Assembly: GCF_010183535.1 (NCBI RefSeq)
Contig: NC_071329.1
Coordinates: 19,172,879-19,236,878 of the forward strand
Direction of reading: 5' to 3'
Source: Caenorhabditis remanei
Lineage: Eukaryota; Nematoda; Chromadorea; Rhabditida; Rhabditidae
DNA length: 64,000 bases
Part shown: in pieces, positions 45,457 through 55,301 of the stretch
Layout: every line of letters starts with the position of its first letter
Position numbering within the stretch: position 1 is the first letter of the stretch
Notes under the pieces: model-generated
The model's input: the letters and a program-made list of their open reading frames with translations, nothing else
Told to the model about the DNA's origin: nothing
The model's database searches: none
Translations under genes and position numbers: made by a program

Positions 45457-48400
45457 TTAGTCACAATAACCAAACGGTAGTGTTGATCCATCACATAACA
45501 GTCTACGTTTGTTGAAAGTGTACTTAAAAATTTTCTTGATGTTCCTACTGTACATCCTATGATTATTGTCTCTATAAATGGTGTGTTGTGGGAGGTAGAG
45601 ACTTGTACGATCTTGTGCATTTTCGATTGCTTCGTCCACCATGATTTTCATTTTTTCATAATTGACTTCTTTCTCCACTTGTGAGTTCATGATGATTCCT
45701 TTAGCTTTCCTCACAATTTTTTCTTCATGGTTGTCAAGTAGATCCTTATAGCAGTAAGTTTTTGGTCCAAGGCTTACAAATTCTGTCATTTTACCATTTA
45801 GCTCATCCGTAAGTTGTCCCAAATAAGAACCGACTTCATCTTTTAGCGGATCTTCCGTACCTTCCGGTACAGAGTAGATAATAGAATCGGTGTCTATAAA
45901 GATAAAAATATACTTTTGAGGTATTTTGCAATAACGCACCTGTATAGATTATGTTTTCTCCTCCTACCATTTCCATGAAGCGGTAGAGTCGAAGTCTTGC
46001 ATATGATGTAGTATAAGTGGCAAGCTGCATAGCACTCGTTCTCATACTTTCCAGAGTTTCAGCCTGTTTACGATGTTTGACAATCAAAACATCATTTACA
46101 CTCCTTGCGGCAGTTATAACTGTTTTTGTGTCATAAACCATATTCCAGAATTTTGAAGGATCAATTATGATGCTGGTTGTTTCTTGATCTACGTTCTGAG
46201 CAAATTTACCCCACTGCAAAATTATACAATTATAAAAGATAATGAAACAGAGTATTACCAATGAGTTGAGCATCAGTTTAGCTACGGCACGTTTTCCTGG
46301 GTTTTTCTTGAAACGGGAATGATCAGTCAGTCGAATATGTTCCTTTTCAAAGTATTCTTGACAAAATGCGTGTTTCTCTTCTTCTGTCTTAACATTTGAA
46401 GGCCATCCGGAACTATACTGAAATATAATAATTCCGTTTTATACCGCTATATGTAACAACATACTATTTTCTCCTCCATCATTTGATTTATATAGGTAGT
46501 GAACAGTCCACCTTCTCCGTTTGCATCATTTTGAGCCCAATGTTTGTATTTTAATCCCTATAACATTCCACATTTTAAAGCAAACCCTTCATTTGGAACT
46601 AACGTGGTAAATTTCAATTATAGTGTAACCAAGGCTAAGAGCTTTTTGCAATTCTGCTGTTGTGAAGGTACCATTGAATGACCGTTCTTCATTTGAGTGG
46701 GTGCAAGACGTGTTACTCATCTTCTTTGCACAGCCTGAACACAGGAGAAACAATGTTATCATAATTTTAAATTAACCAAACTTACATCTACATAGTCCAA
46801 ATAGCAATTTGCCCCCATACTTGATAGGTAGGATAGGTAGATTCAACTGGCGAGGTGGAAGTACTCGACAGCTCATGAATCCTCGAAATTTTATATCTTC
46901 CGGTTTCTTCATAGGTACTTTCATTGTAGATTGGGGTACATTTTCAGGAGATCCAATCGGAAAAGCCTCATGCTTCATGACAGTGGGATACAAACTGCAA
47001 ACTAGTTATTTATTGAGTACTAGTAATTTAAATTACCTGACTACATCCAAATATCGCAGAACTTTTCTAGCGTTATTTGCGTACAACTTGAAAACTTCCG
47101 TTCTACCGCCAGCAAGAGACTTTTCACAGTGTAATATTCCCTGATAAATGAAATTATTTTGTTGTTTGATAGTTAGATAACTTACAATTGGTTCATAGTT
47201 GTCGAAGAATTCTGCCATTTCAGTGTCAAACAACAGTTCTCGCTTAACTTCACACTCCCATACTACTTTCACTGGATGGTGTTCTTTAAGACTTTTCAAT
47301 CTTTTTGCATCTCTATCCCAAATTTCTTCGCCATTTTCGTTACCAATTATAGAAGATTTTGTGTAGGTACAATTATGTGCATGCCAGTAACACCCCTGAA
47401 AATAAAAACAATAATGATTTTATCAAAAAATGCGTAAACTTACAAAGAATTCAATAATCAATCCTTCCGGAAATTTTTCACAGGGAGAGACAAAACCATC
47501 TACATGGTATTCACCAATCTGTAACATTTTCTTTTCAGTTTAACACTACTGCTTTCAAATTACTTTTTGCTCGCCATATGTGGTAGACATGTTAACTTGA
47601 ACTCCTTCTTTTCTTCCAAACCATGCCAAGTATTTTTGGCTGATTACCGAACTGTTGACAGAAGCAGAAGGCTTAACATCTAAAACAATTGGTTTTTCAG
47701 GATCCAAGTGATTTCTTCGAAAAACTAGTGCAGCAGCAGACGCCGCAGTTGTTGACTCCTGAACTTGTACATTTCGTTTTGTATTAAATGGGAAATAACT
47801 CACTTCCAAAAGACACACATTGGTCATAGCTTCAAATTCTGTTTCGAAAATATTCATTGCTTTTGCAAGAATATAAACATCATTGTAGCAATACCTTATG
47901 ATTTCATCAACAAAATGAAATGTTTTGTTTGCATTTCTCTCATTTTCAAGAAAACTCAAGACTTGCTTCTTAACAGAAGAAGGTTTGTTTTCCAAATTGT
48001 ACCATTTGTCTTCTGGCATACTGCCGTTGTAGTCATAGTGTTCAGGTTTTATGAACAAAACAGGAAAATCTCTGAAAAATAATAGTTTGTTTTAGCTAGA
48101 AGAATTATCACTTGCCCTTTGACTGAGTCAATTTCGAATGCTTTCCCTAATGCAGAAAGACTCATCGTCAAAAACTTCATTGAATCCAACAATCTTACAC
48201 CTCTATGTTCCATGAATATCAGTTTTGTACCATCCAGTATAAGGTTAGGTGACGCTTTGTTACTTGCTATCATCTTTTCCAGTATGAATTGTGCATCATA
48301 TCTGAAAAGTAGTATTAATAATGTTTTCTAAGCAATCACAAATTACCCAGATGCATTGTGTGCCAGTAAAACACTTCCTTTGTGATGATCCGCAAAGAGC

Positions 48401-50218
48401 CATTCGGTTAGTTCAGAAGCAACATCAACGTTTCTATTATTAATGGTGACACATTCAATAATTTTCAGTCTTCCATCCGGTGCACATTTTTTACAAGTTT
48501 CCTTCCAGGCATCTTTAAGAGCTTTTGGTATTGATGAAGCACACTCTGGACAACAACGAAGTGCCACAAAAAGAACTGGATACTGTTGACCCGTCTTTTC
48601 ATCTGCTCTACTCTAAAAACAATACATTAACAAAAATAAAACTAGGTATTGATTATACCTCAATGTCAAAGAATACTCGCCGCCTTGTCAATCTCTTCTC
48701 ATTTTTCTTTGAAATAGGCATAATGCATTGATGATTTTTTGCTCTTTTACAGCTACATCGGTAACACCATTTTTCTCCACACTTATGAGCATCCTTGTTT
48801 TTGTTTGTATAAAATGCTTCACCACATTTCTTGCAAAATTGTGTGTGTTGACAACGACTTTTTCCGTTTTTAGGTCCTGAAAGCATATGTCAACTACTTT
48901 AAAATGCTGTTTTGTTACCGTTTTTCAAATGATTTTCAAAGCATAACTGGGAACGGAATTTAATTGTGCATTTGTTACAACGAACTTCTTCATCTTCCTT
49001 CAAAATAATACAGTTCTTCTGGCCGCACACGCGATGAATTAGTGGACAATTGTAGTGTGATGATGAATTATTGTACTTCGTGTTACATAAAAAACAATAA
49101 TATTCCGTTTTGAGAAGTGCGCAGATACTTCTCACACCGCTGAAGTGTCCGTTAGACAGATACAAAACCAGTTGCTTACTTGACCCGACATAGGGACCCA
49201 TATAGTATGGCGTAGTTGAATTTTCAACAAAGACAACTATTTGATGTGTACTTGCAAATACAGTTTTCTGAAATTGATCTATATCCAGTCTGTCAAAATC
49301 ACTAGATTTCGTCATTCCTGCTCTCTGAAATGAAAATTTGTTTGATAATATATTACATCCATATTTTTACCTCTTTCAAGTCATTCACTGCGTCATATAC
49401 TTCTGAACAAATTCCTGGGCGTTTATATGTTTTCCTGACGGAACTGCGGTACTTGTTTTGATTTTCAATGGTACGATTTTGTTTCCATTCATGATACATA
49501 AGAGTTTGATAAAGTGCATGAACTAGGCAATTTTCAAGTACTGAAATAAACATAATTATTGTTATGAAGTCATATGATTTTGTTACCTTCATTTGGCATT
49601 ATGTTTGATCTCGTCTGTTTTGTTTTCATCATAGTTTTGGTCTCACAACATGGTTCGTAGATGGTATCATCAGTTTTTTTCTTCTTTTCAAATGCGGTAA
49701 GCTCCAAAATATCTCCTGTATTGAACTTCCGTTTTCCACTTCCTGACGGTGGATTGAGATATGTGATTCTCAAAGTCAATTTGGGATCCTCTAGTTCAAG
49801 AGGAGATCTACTTGATTGTGACATCCTTGCCATATTTTCCACAATCTCCGAAACAGACATATTATTGATTTTTTGGAATGCCATTCCAACAGATTCTTGA
49901 AATTCTGAAGATTCGAAGTTGAATCCTGCTCTAGTCCGTGGAGTTTTGAATGGATCATTTCTCTGAACTAGTTCAATCAGCGTGTCTGCAAATAGTTCTG
50001 CTCCACGTGGATCTGACGTCATGGATGGTGGAAGTTCGAGAGAAAGTGTTACTGTCTTCACAAGTCCATTAAATCTTCCTTTTGCGTCTTCAGCAAGTTT
50101 TGTCAGAACTCGAACATTGGCTCCTCCCACTTGTACCTAATATATCTTTCAATCAAAATAAAAATGTAATTTCTCTTACCACTTTGTCATCACTTTCATC
50201 TAGTTTTGAATCCATCAT
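45457..50218 (-). CDS. Protein-primed-type family B DNA polymerase (right copy)
   Basis: This is the mirror of the gene at 37939-42700. Exons, in transcript order, are 50180-50218, 49587-50136, 49371-49540, 48919-49324, 48659-48876, 48347-48612, 48116-48301, 47564-48071, 47444-47518, 47186-47395, 47037-47140, 46786-46994, 46604-46734, 46465-46557, 46259-46417, 45940-46213 and 45457-45893. Every frame gives the same translation as the left copy, so both are predicted intact 1344-residue enzymes with the same exonuclease and palm motifs. Two identical convergent copies would yield complementary transcripts if either read through the spacer, which could trigger small-RNA silencing. Confidence 0.92.
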
Positions 50219-50316
50219 ATGAAATTAAAAGAAAATAAATTATTTCAGAATAGGAATAAGCAGAGTCTGCACTTGTGAAAGTGTGTAATGAATGATTTTC
50301 CGTCAAAATATGTGCC

Positions 50317-50323
50317 TTATATA
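50317..50323 (-). promoter_or_regulatory. TATA box of the element polymerase gene (right)
   Basis: Mirror copy of the TATATAA at 37834-37840, about 100 bases before the right-copy polymerase ATG (50218). Confidence 0.55.
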
Positions 50324-51610
50324 CCCCTCCGTGTGGTTGATAATTTGCCTTATTTCATACTTTATGCTGAATTCTATCATTCTTGATCATTCCACCGCCA
50401 TATGTCCAATTATCGTCACTTTTGCAAGTTTATCATCACTGTATAGAAAATGTGATAATAATGGGAATATAAGGAATACGTGGTTTTAGGTAAAATTACT
50501 GTTTCAAGAGCTTTTCCTACTTTGTTTCAGTAAGTGTTCGAACACGATATCATTTTATGACGTCATACTATTGTTTTTAGTGATGACGTCACTTGTTTCA
50601 TAAAAGTACCAAATGAAAGACCTAGCAAAATATATGTGAGCTCTCCTAGTGTAAGGGATCAGTAATCCCTAACGGATAGTTTGTCACGGCTCCATTAGTC
50701 ATCCTCAGATTGGCCACTCACACCGCGTTCCCATATGACTCACATCCCGAATACAGTCGCGGAAGTCTATTTCCAGACAAGTTACTTTCCCAACTCATAA
50801 TCTTCCCCTTCTAGCACATTCCCAAGACCCAATCGATTAGTCACCGTCCCAACAACCTCTTAATCTCCCACAATCTCTAAGAATGTTATTCCAGTAGCAG
50901 CAGTACAAAAGGGACCCCCGCCACCACACAAGGAGCTTGAACCGGACTCCTAAATCTCTGTCTTATTTATAGCGCTCGAAATGGGGCGTCCCAGATTTTT
51001 TCCGGTCATTTTGGAAAACTGTCAATTTTTGTCGGGGAGTAGTCAAACTTTCACAGAGCCCGAAGACATAGCTGGGGATGCGATTTCCAAAGTTTCAAGA
51101 ATATAGGTTCATTTTTAGCCGTTTTATGACAATCCGGGACGTGCGGGACGGGGACGCGGGACGTCCCACCGCGTCTCATTTCAAGCCCTACTTATTTATA
51201 TTCTTAATCATTCTGAAGTAGGCCCGCGTATTCATTTATTCTAGCAATTTCTAACAAGGTTTGATATTCACGCCCTCATTCTACTGTACCGAATTCAGAA
51301 TATCACACTAGAATATAGTTGTGTCAAGTGTAAACATATGTTTTCTTACGTCTTGTTTTACATTTATTGTGCTATCTTTTTGTTACTTTGTTTATGCTGA
51401 CTTATTAATTTCATTAACTATCAATCAGGATTCATAGTAACTCCTTAGTTTACAATGAAGTTTCCTCTATTTTTTGAACGAAGTTGAAATGAAAAGTTTA
51501 TTCTTGTTATTGAAATTTGAAGATTTTTCGTCTGAGTGTATACGTGACATTCTTCATCTGAACGTATTTTGTCTATTTGATACCACATATGACTAATAAT
51601 AAACTGCTTT

Positions 51611-51916
51611 TTGTTTTATGTATGCCACAGACTTACGTCTGTGCTAAATCTCATGTACAAAACTATAGTGTCGGAAGAAATTTTTAACCCTGATGAGTTA
51701 TTTACTACACTTCTGAACTTTGGATCGTTAAGAAGACATCCCTACTACATTGAGTCTGTCTTGCTTTATGCAACTAAACGTGGTGCTCAATACTTTCACA
51801 ACCGGTTATTAAATTCATTGCCTGCCGACACTATTCCTGCCGAAATCTCCTCAACAGCATTTAAGTCAAATCTACATATAACAAACCTTGATATACCTCA
51901 CCCTACACCTTCATAA
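51611..51916 (+). CDS. Uncharacterised 101-codon ORF of the element (right copy)
   Basis: Mirror of 36241-36546, with an identical translation. Upstream at about 51488 a short frame starting MKSLFLLLKFEDF could be a first exon, but no canonical donor joins it in the right phase to the CCACAG acceptor at about 51630. The start is therefore unresolved. The hairpin CACAGACTTACGTCTGTG is at 51626-51643. Function unknown. Confidence 0.45.
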   Translation: MFYVCHRLTSVLNLMYKTIVSEEIFNPDELFTTLLNFGSLRRHPYYIESVLLYATKRGAQYFHNRLLNSLPADTIPAEISSTAFKSNLHITNLDIPHPTPS

Positions 51917-52304
51917 TGACTAAACCTCTTTTTACTCACCTATTATTGTATTTTTTTCTCTATAAACATTTTATGTGTTAGTTTCGCAATTAATTAGTTT
52001 ACCCTTTCATTAAAAATATATTCACTTCATGTAATGAATAATAATTTATATGCTTAGTATAATTCCTATTGTTATAGTCACGATCGCGATAAGTTTCCTT
52101 CTTGTCTGATACAAACCCCGCTTTGATTTTCAACATAACAACGCATTGGAATTATTTTCAGACTTGGTTTTTAATGTAATGCTCCATTTTTCGCTTCATT
52201 GGAAAATACAAAATTTATTTAAGAACTACAAAATAATATAGGTATACATAGATTATTGATACTGTAAATAGTGTAAAGTTAAACAAAAATACACAGAGTC
52301 GACT

Positions 52305-52870
52305 TCAATTCGATCTTGGTGGATTCAAATATGTGAAAATCACTGATGTTTGTCGGAGTCCAAGGTCGATGTCGTGCTCCGACTTTTCAATACAACGAAC
52401 AACATCAAAGTTTTTGATGGCTCCTATTGGTTTGAATTGAGTAGACACATCACAATTATTGTCACCTCCATCAATGGCAATGGATACGATGGTGCGGTCA
52501 GATTTGAATGGGTTATGAGATTTCATGAGCTTGATAACACATTCTCCGAATTTTTCGGATCCTGAGTCAAGCAAAATCAAAGCTGGTGGTAGTTCGAGAA
52601 GAAGACGGACAGTTGCAATCGCTCCTCGAAACTTTCCTCTTGGCTCATCAAATGTCTTTCTCAAAACTCTTACAATATTTTTTGACTCGAGCTGAAATAT
52701 TAACACTTGTAAATTGAAACTTAAATACTTTTATGTACCTTTTGACTCGGAAGGTTTTCCTTGGCATCTACTTCATCAGGAGATGATTCATCATTTGATG
52801 GAAATGTTGGATCGTCTATTTGAACTTCATCATGTGAAATTGTCAACAATATTCTCTTATAGTTAGCCAT
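52305..52870 (-). CDS. Stand-alone relative of the polymerase N-terminal domain (right copy)
   Basis: Mirror of 35287-35852: exons 52739-52870 and 52305-52691, 172 residues, translation identical to the left copy. It lies just inside the right terminus and is transcribed inward, ahead of the polymerase gene on the same strand, as in the left arm. Confidence 0.75.
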
Positions 52871-53474
52871 TTTCTGGAAGATGAATGTTATAATTTTAGA
52901 ATAAATATCTGAAATTGAAAACAATAGTCATAAACAGCAAAAAAAAAAAAAATGAATAAAATGAAAACTCACATAAATTTTTGCTCAGAATGATAATTTA
53001 GGTACGGACAAGCCGTCTTAAATACTATTTTATTAGGCTCCGCCCATTTTCAGGTTTGTGATTAGTCGTAAGACACCGTAAAAACATTGAAAAGTGTGAA
53101 AATGCATGAAAGTAGTATTTTGTGCCTAATACACCCCTTTTCTGAGAATAACATTGTATATTATGTTCAAGTTCATGTTTCAAAACAAAAATGAATTAAG
53201 TGTATCAACTGTTCACGTGACAAGATGATGATGTTCACGTGTCAAACTTCTGGAATTATCAGTTACTTACTCTCTTAATTACTTGAACTAATTAATTAAA
53301 TGCTAATTAGCGATAGAGAACTAATTAGTTAAAACAGAATAATTATTAATTAATTAAAAATAAACAATAAACAAACAAACAATAGCGCTGGAAATACGGT
53401 TTCCCTGTTCTCAATGACATGGCCACACTTGCTCCTCACCTTGTCTGTGCGTTAGCACACACCCATACTTCTCT

Positions 53475-53480
53475 GGTGAA
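53475..53480. repeat. 6-bp target-site duplication, right (GGTGAA)
   Basis: Directly follows the right terminus ACTTCTCT. It pairs with 34677-34682 and continues into the interrupted NHL-exon copy (GATGACGACGATTTGACC). Confidence 0.9.
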
Positions 53481-53960
53481 GATGACGACGATTTGACCGG
53501 TGGTGACGTCACACGTGACGGTGGTGATGTTGAAACGACCGCTGAAATTGAATTATTTATTGATTTTGCGAGATTTTGAATTTCAAAAGAATTGGTCTGC
53601 TAGCTCGACTACAAACTACAAATTCTGGAGCTAGCAGACCAATATTGGTCTTAACCATTTTTTCTCTGAAAAGTGCAGTTTGAAGTTTAGCCCACTTTCG
53701 CTCAATTAAGTGATTTTTACCGGATTTCTTGAGTTTTTATAATTTTCACATCTGAAAACCGGAATGATTGAGAAAATCTGATGAATACTGCTTTTGAACG
53801 AAAATTTCGAGTACATACTGCACTTTTCCACTTTTCTCTATGCTCAGAATTCTGAATCTGAACCCTGGAGCCCGAAAACAAGAAAAAATTTAAATATGAG
53901 GCATTGGTCTGCTATCTCACTACAAACTACGAAACCTGTAACTGGCAGACCAATGTTGGT
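53475..53960 (-). pseudogene. Inverted copy of the NHL gene 3' end, right part (intron 10 and start of exon 11)
   Basis: On the minus strand, 53475-53560 matches the start of NHL exon 11 (about 31010-31093), including the acceptor, with no difference seen over about 80 bases. Farther out, 53580-53960 resembles intron 10, with the GGTCTGCTAGC hairpins and AGAATTCTGAGCATAG-type words. Together with 34290-34682 it shows that the 3' end of the NHL gene was duplicated in inverted orientation before the mobile element landed in it. Confidence 0.85.
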
Positions 53961-54028
53961 ATGCTAGCTCAAAGTGTAGTTTGTAGTCAATCGAATTTCC
54001 ATCTGTCCAAATTGGACGTTCAAATCAC

Positions 54029-54190
54029 AAGTGACGGTGGGGATGTTCAAACGACCGCTGAAATTAAATTATTTTTTGATATGAGGAACTTTTAGTTTTT
54101 AAAGAATTGGTCTGCTAGCTCGACTACATACTGCAAAAACTGAAGCTAGCAGACCAATATTAGTCTTAACCATTTTTTCCCCTAAAATTC
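54029..54190 (-). pseudogene. Second partial copy of the NHL exon 11 start
   Basis: It is a diverged tandem repeat of 53520-53670, about 510 bp away in the same orientation. Shared words are GATGTTCAAACGACCGCTGAA (single base changes), AGAATTGGTCTGCTAGCTC and TCTTAACCATTTTTTC. It carries only about 45 bases of exon sequence followed by intron-like DNA and is non-coding. Confidence 0.65.
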
Positions 54191-54247
54191 GGTCTAGTCA
54201 CCAGGAAAGCTCTTTGATTGGTCTAGCTTAACTACAAACTACAAAAA

Positions 54248-54997
54248 TTAGTGGCTTCGGATCTCCTGTTTCATCATCTTCTCGTTCTTCCCGTAGCCGA
54301 CATCTTTGGTGTACATTGGAGGAAACCTGCAAAACAATTGGCGGAGAGAACATCAATAGTTACTTCTTGAACTAACTCGACTACTCATGAAACATCATTT
54401 TGAGAAGAATTATGACTGCTGCAGCTAGATGGGATTGACGATTCTAAAAAAAGGAAATACTGGCGGAGAGAAACACTGGAGCTCGATGTCAAACTAACAC
54501 AAAATAAACTCATTTTTCAGAAGGTTGGATTTGTCTGAAGACCTATTTGGAACCTGAAAGATGAGAAAATGTATGAATCAAAAGAAAAAATGAGACAAGA
54601 ACAGAACACGTCAAAAACCAAACTACTTTTATCAACTAAAAGCACAACACAGATGAAATAACATTAAAATAGTGTCCATACTTGATTTTCAAAAGATATT
54701 TCACCGAAAAATCAAGAAATTCGGTGGAAAATAAACTGAAAAGTCGAGACTTTTTTCAAAATCTAACAATAATAGAGCTAGCAGACCAATGATCGTTGGA
54801 GCGCATTTCCTGACCGTTGGTCTGCTAGTTATTTTCCAGCCGAACTCAGCCGGTTTTGTTATTTACAACCATTGTTCCTGCGAATAAAAATTCTGGATGT
54901 ACTATGGAATTAAGATACAACTATACAACAGGAAAAAGTTGATATTCAGTCAGAAAATCTCATATTTTTCAAAAACTAATTTTTTTAGACCCGCCAT
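54248..54997 (-). CDS. Candidate 52-residue single-pass membrane protein
   Basis: Proposed exons are 54977-54997 (MAGLKKL), 54385-54443 and 54248-54326 (stop TAA), in phase and giving 52 residues. The last two exons are well supported: clean CTTTTTTTAG and TTTTGCAG acceptors and a coherent frame across the junction. There is a hydrophobic helix (HLAAAVIILLKMMF) and a charged tail (YGKNEKMMKQEIRSH). The first exon is less certain, because its donor (TTA|GTTTTTG) is weak and the first intron is 533 bp. The size and layout resemble small mitochondrial inner-membrane subunits, but I recognise no specific family. It is divergent from the DnaJ-like gene. Confidence 0.5.
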
Positions 54998-55007
54998 CTT
55001 CAGGAAA

Positions 55008-55020
55008 GTCCGCAAACACC
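55008..55020. promoter_or_regulatory. GTCCGCAAACACC motif in a divergent promoter
   Basis: The same 13-mer occurs at 60743-60755, between the other divergent gene pair of this region (the 228-residue protein gene and cdc-37). In both places it sits close to 5' ends and is followed by GTCACG/TTGACG. It may be a shared bidirectional promoter element. Confidence 0.4.
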
Positions 55021-55301
55021 GTCACGTAAAATTGCAGAGGAAAACAGAAAAAGAAGGTTCTAGAAGGGGAAATTTTTTAAAATTCTCCCGCTCTGTTTAA
55101 ATCAAAACCGGACATTTTGACGACGGTTTTTTTTTTCAAAACGTCCTCAAACTATCCATAAAATTCCTCAATTTATAGCCAAAAACTCAATTTGAAGCCG
55201 TCATGGTCGTTTTGAAATTCGAAAATCCGTTGTTTTTCGTATTTTTCTCGAAATTCTCTTCATTTTCCCCATATTCCCACCTATTTCCAGCATTTTCAGC
55301 C

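Larger units (their letters stand above)
34683..53474. mobile_element. Giant palindromic Polinton/Maverick-like element
   Basis: The 18,792-bp element consists of two 9,207-bp inverted arms (34683-43889 and 44268-53474) around a short spacer. Ends are 5'-AGAGAAGTATGGG and its complement, flanked by the 6-bp duplication GGTGAA. AG/CT termini, 6-bp duplications and a protein-primed-type family B DNA polymerase together define the Polinton/Maverick group. Each arm carries the polymerase, a small N-terminal-domain relative and a 101-codon reverse-strand ORF. No retroviral-type integrase, FtsK-like ATPase, adenain-like protease or capsid gene was found, although autonomous Polintons normally have them. 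Position x pairs with 88157-x across the whole length without a detectable insertion or deletion, so the arms are very young, kept identical by conversion, or an assembly duplication. Confidence 0.9.
44268..53474. repeat. Right inverted arm (9.2 kb)
   Basis: Reverse complement of 34683-43889 at constant offset (coordinates sum to 88157). The genes of this arm therefore run on the opposite strand and converge on the spacer with those of the left arm. Independent support for the outer boundary comes from the target duplication and from the host exon resuming at 53475. Confidence 0.92.

Noticed and set aside
34683..53474. Two separate elements inserted head to head
   Set aside because: There is only one 6-bp duplication, at the outer ends. 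The inner ends at the spacer lack the AG/CT termini and any duplication, so a single composite element fits better.
34683..53474. Dismissing the palindrome as an assembly artefact
   Set aside because: It cannot be excluded from sequence alone, since the arms appear identical. But both host junctions are unique, colinear with one exon and share a target duplication, so a real element is present. Only the arm duplication is open to doubt.
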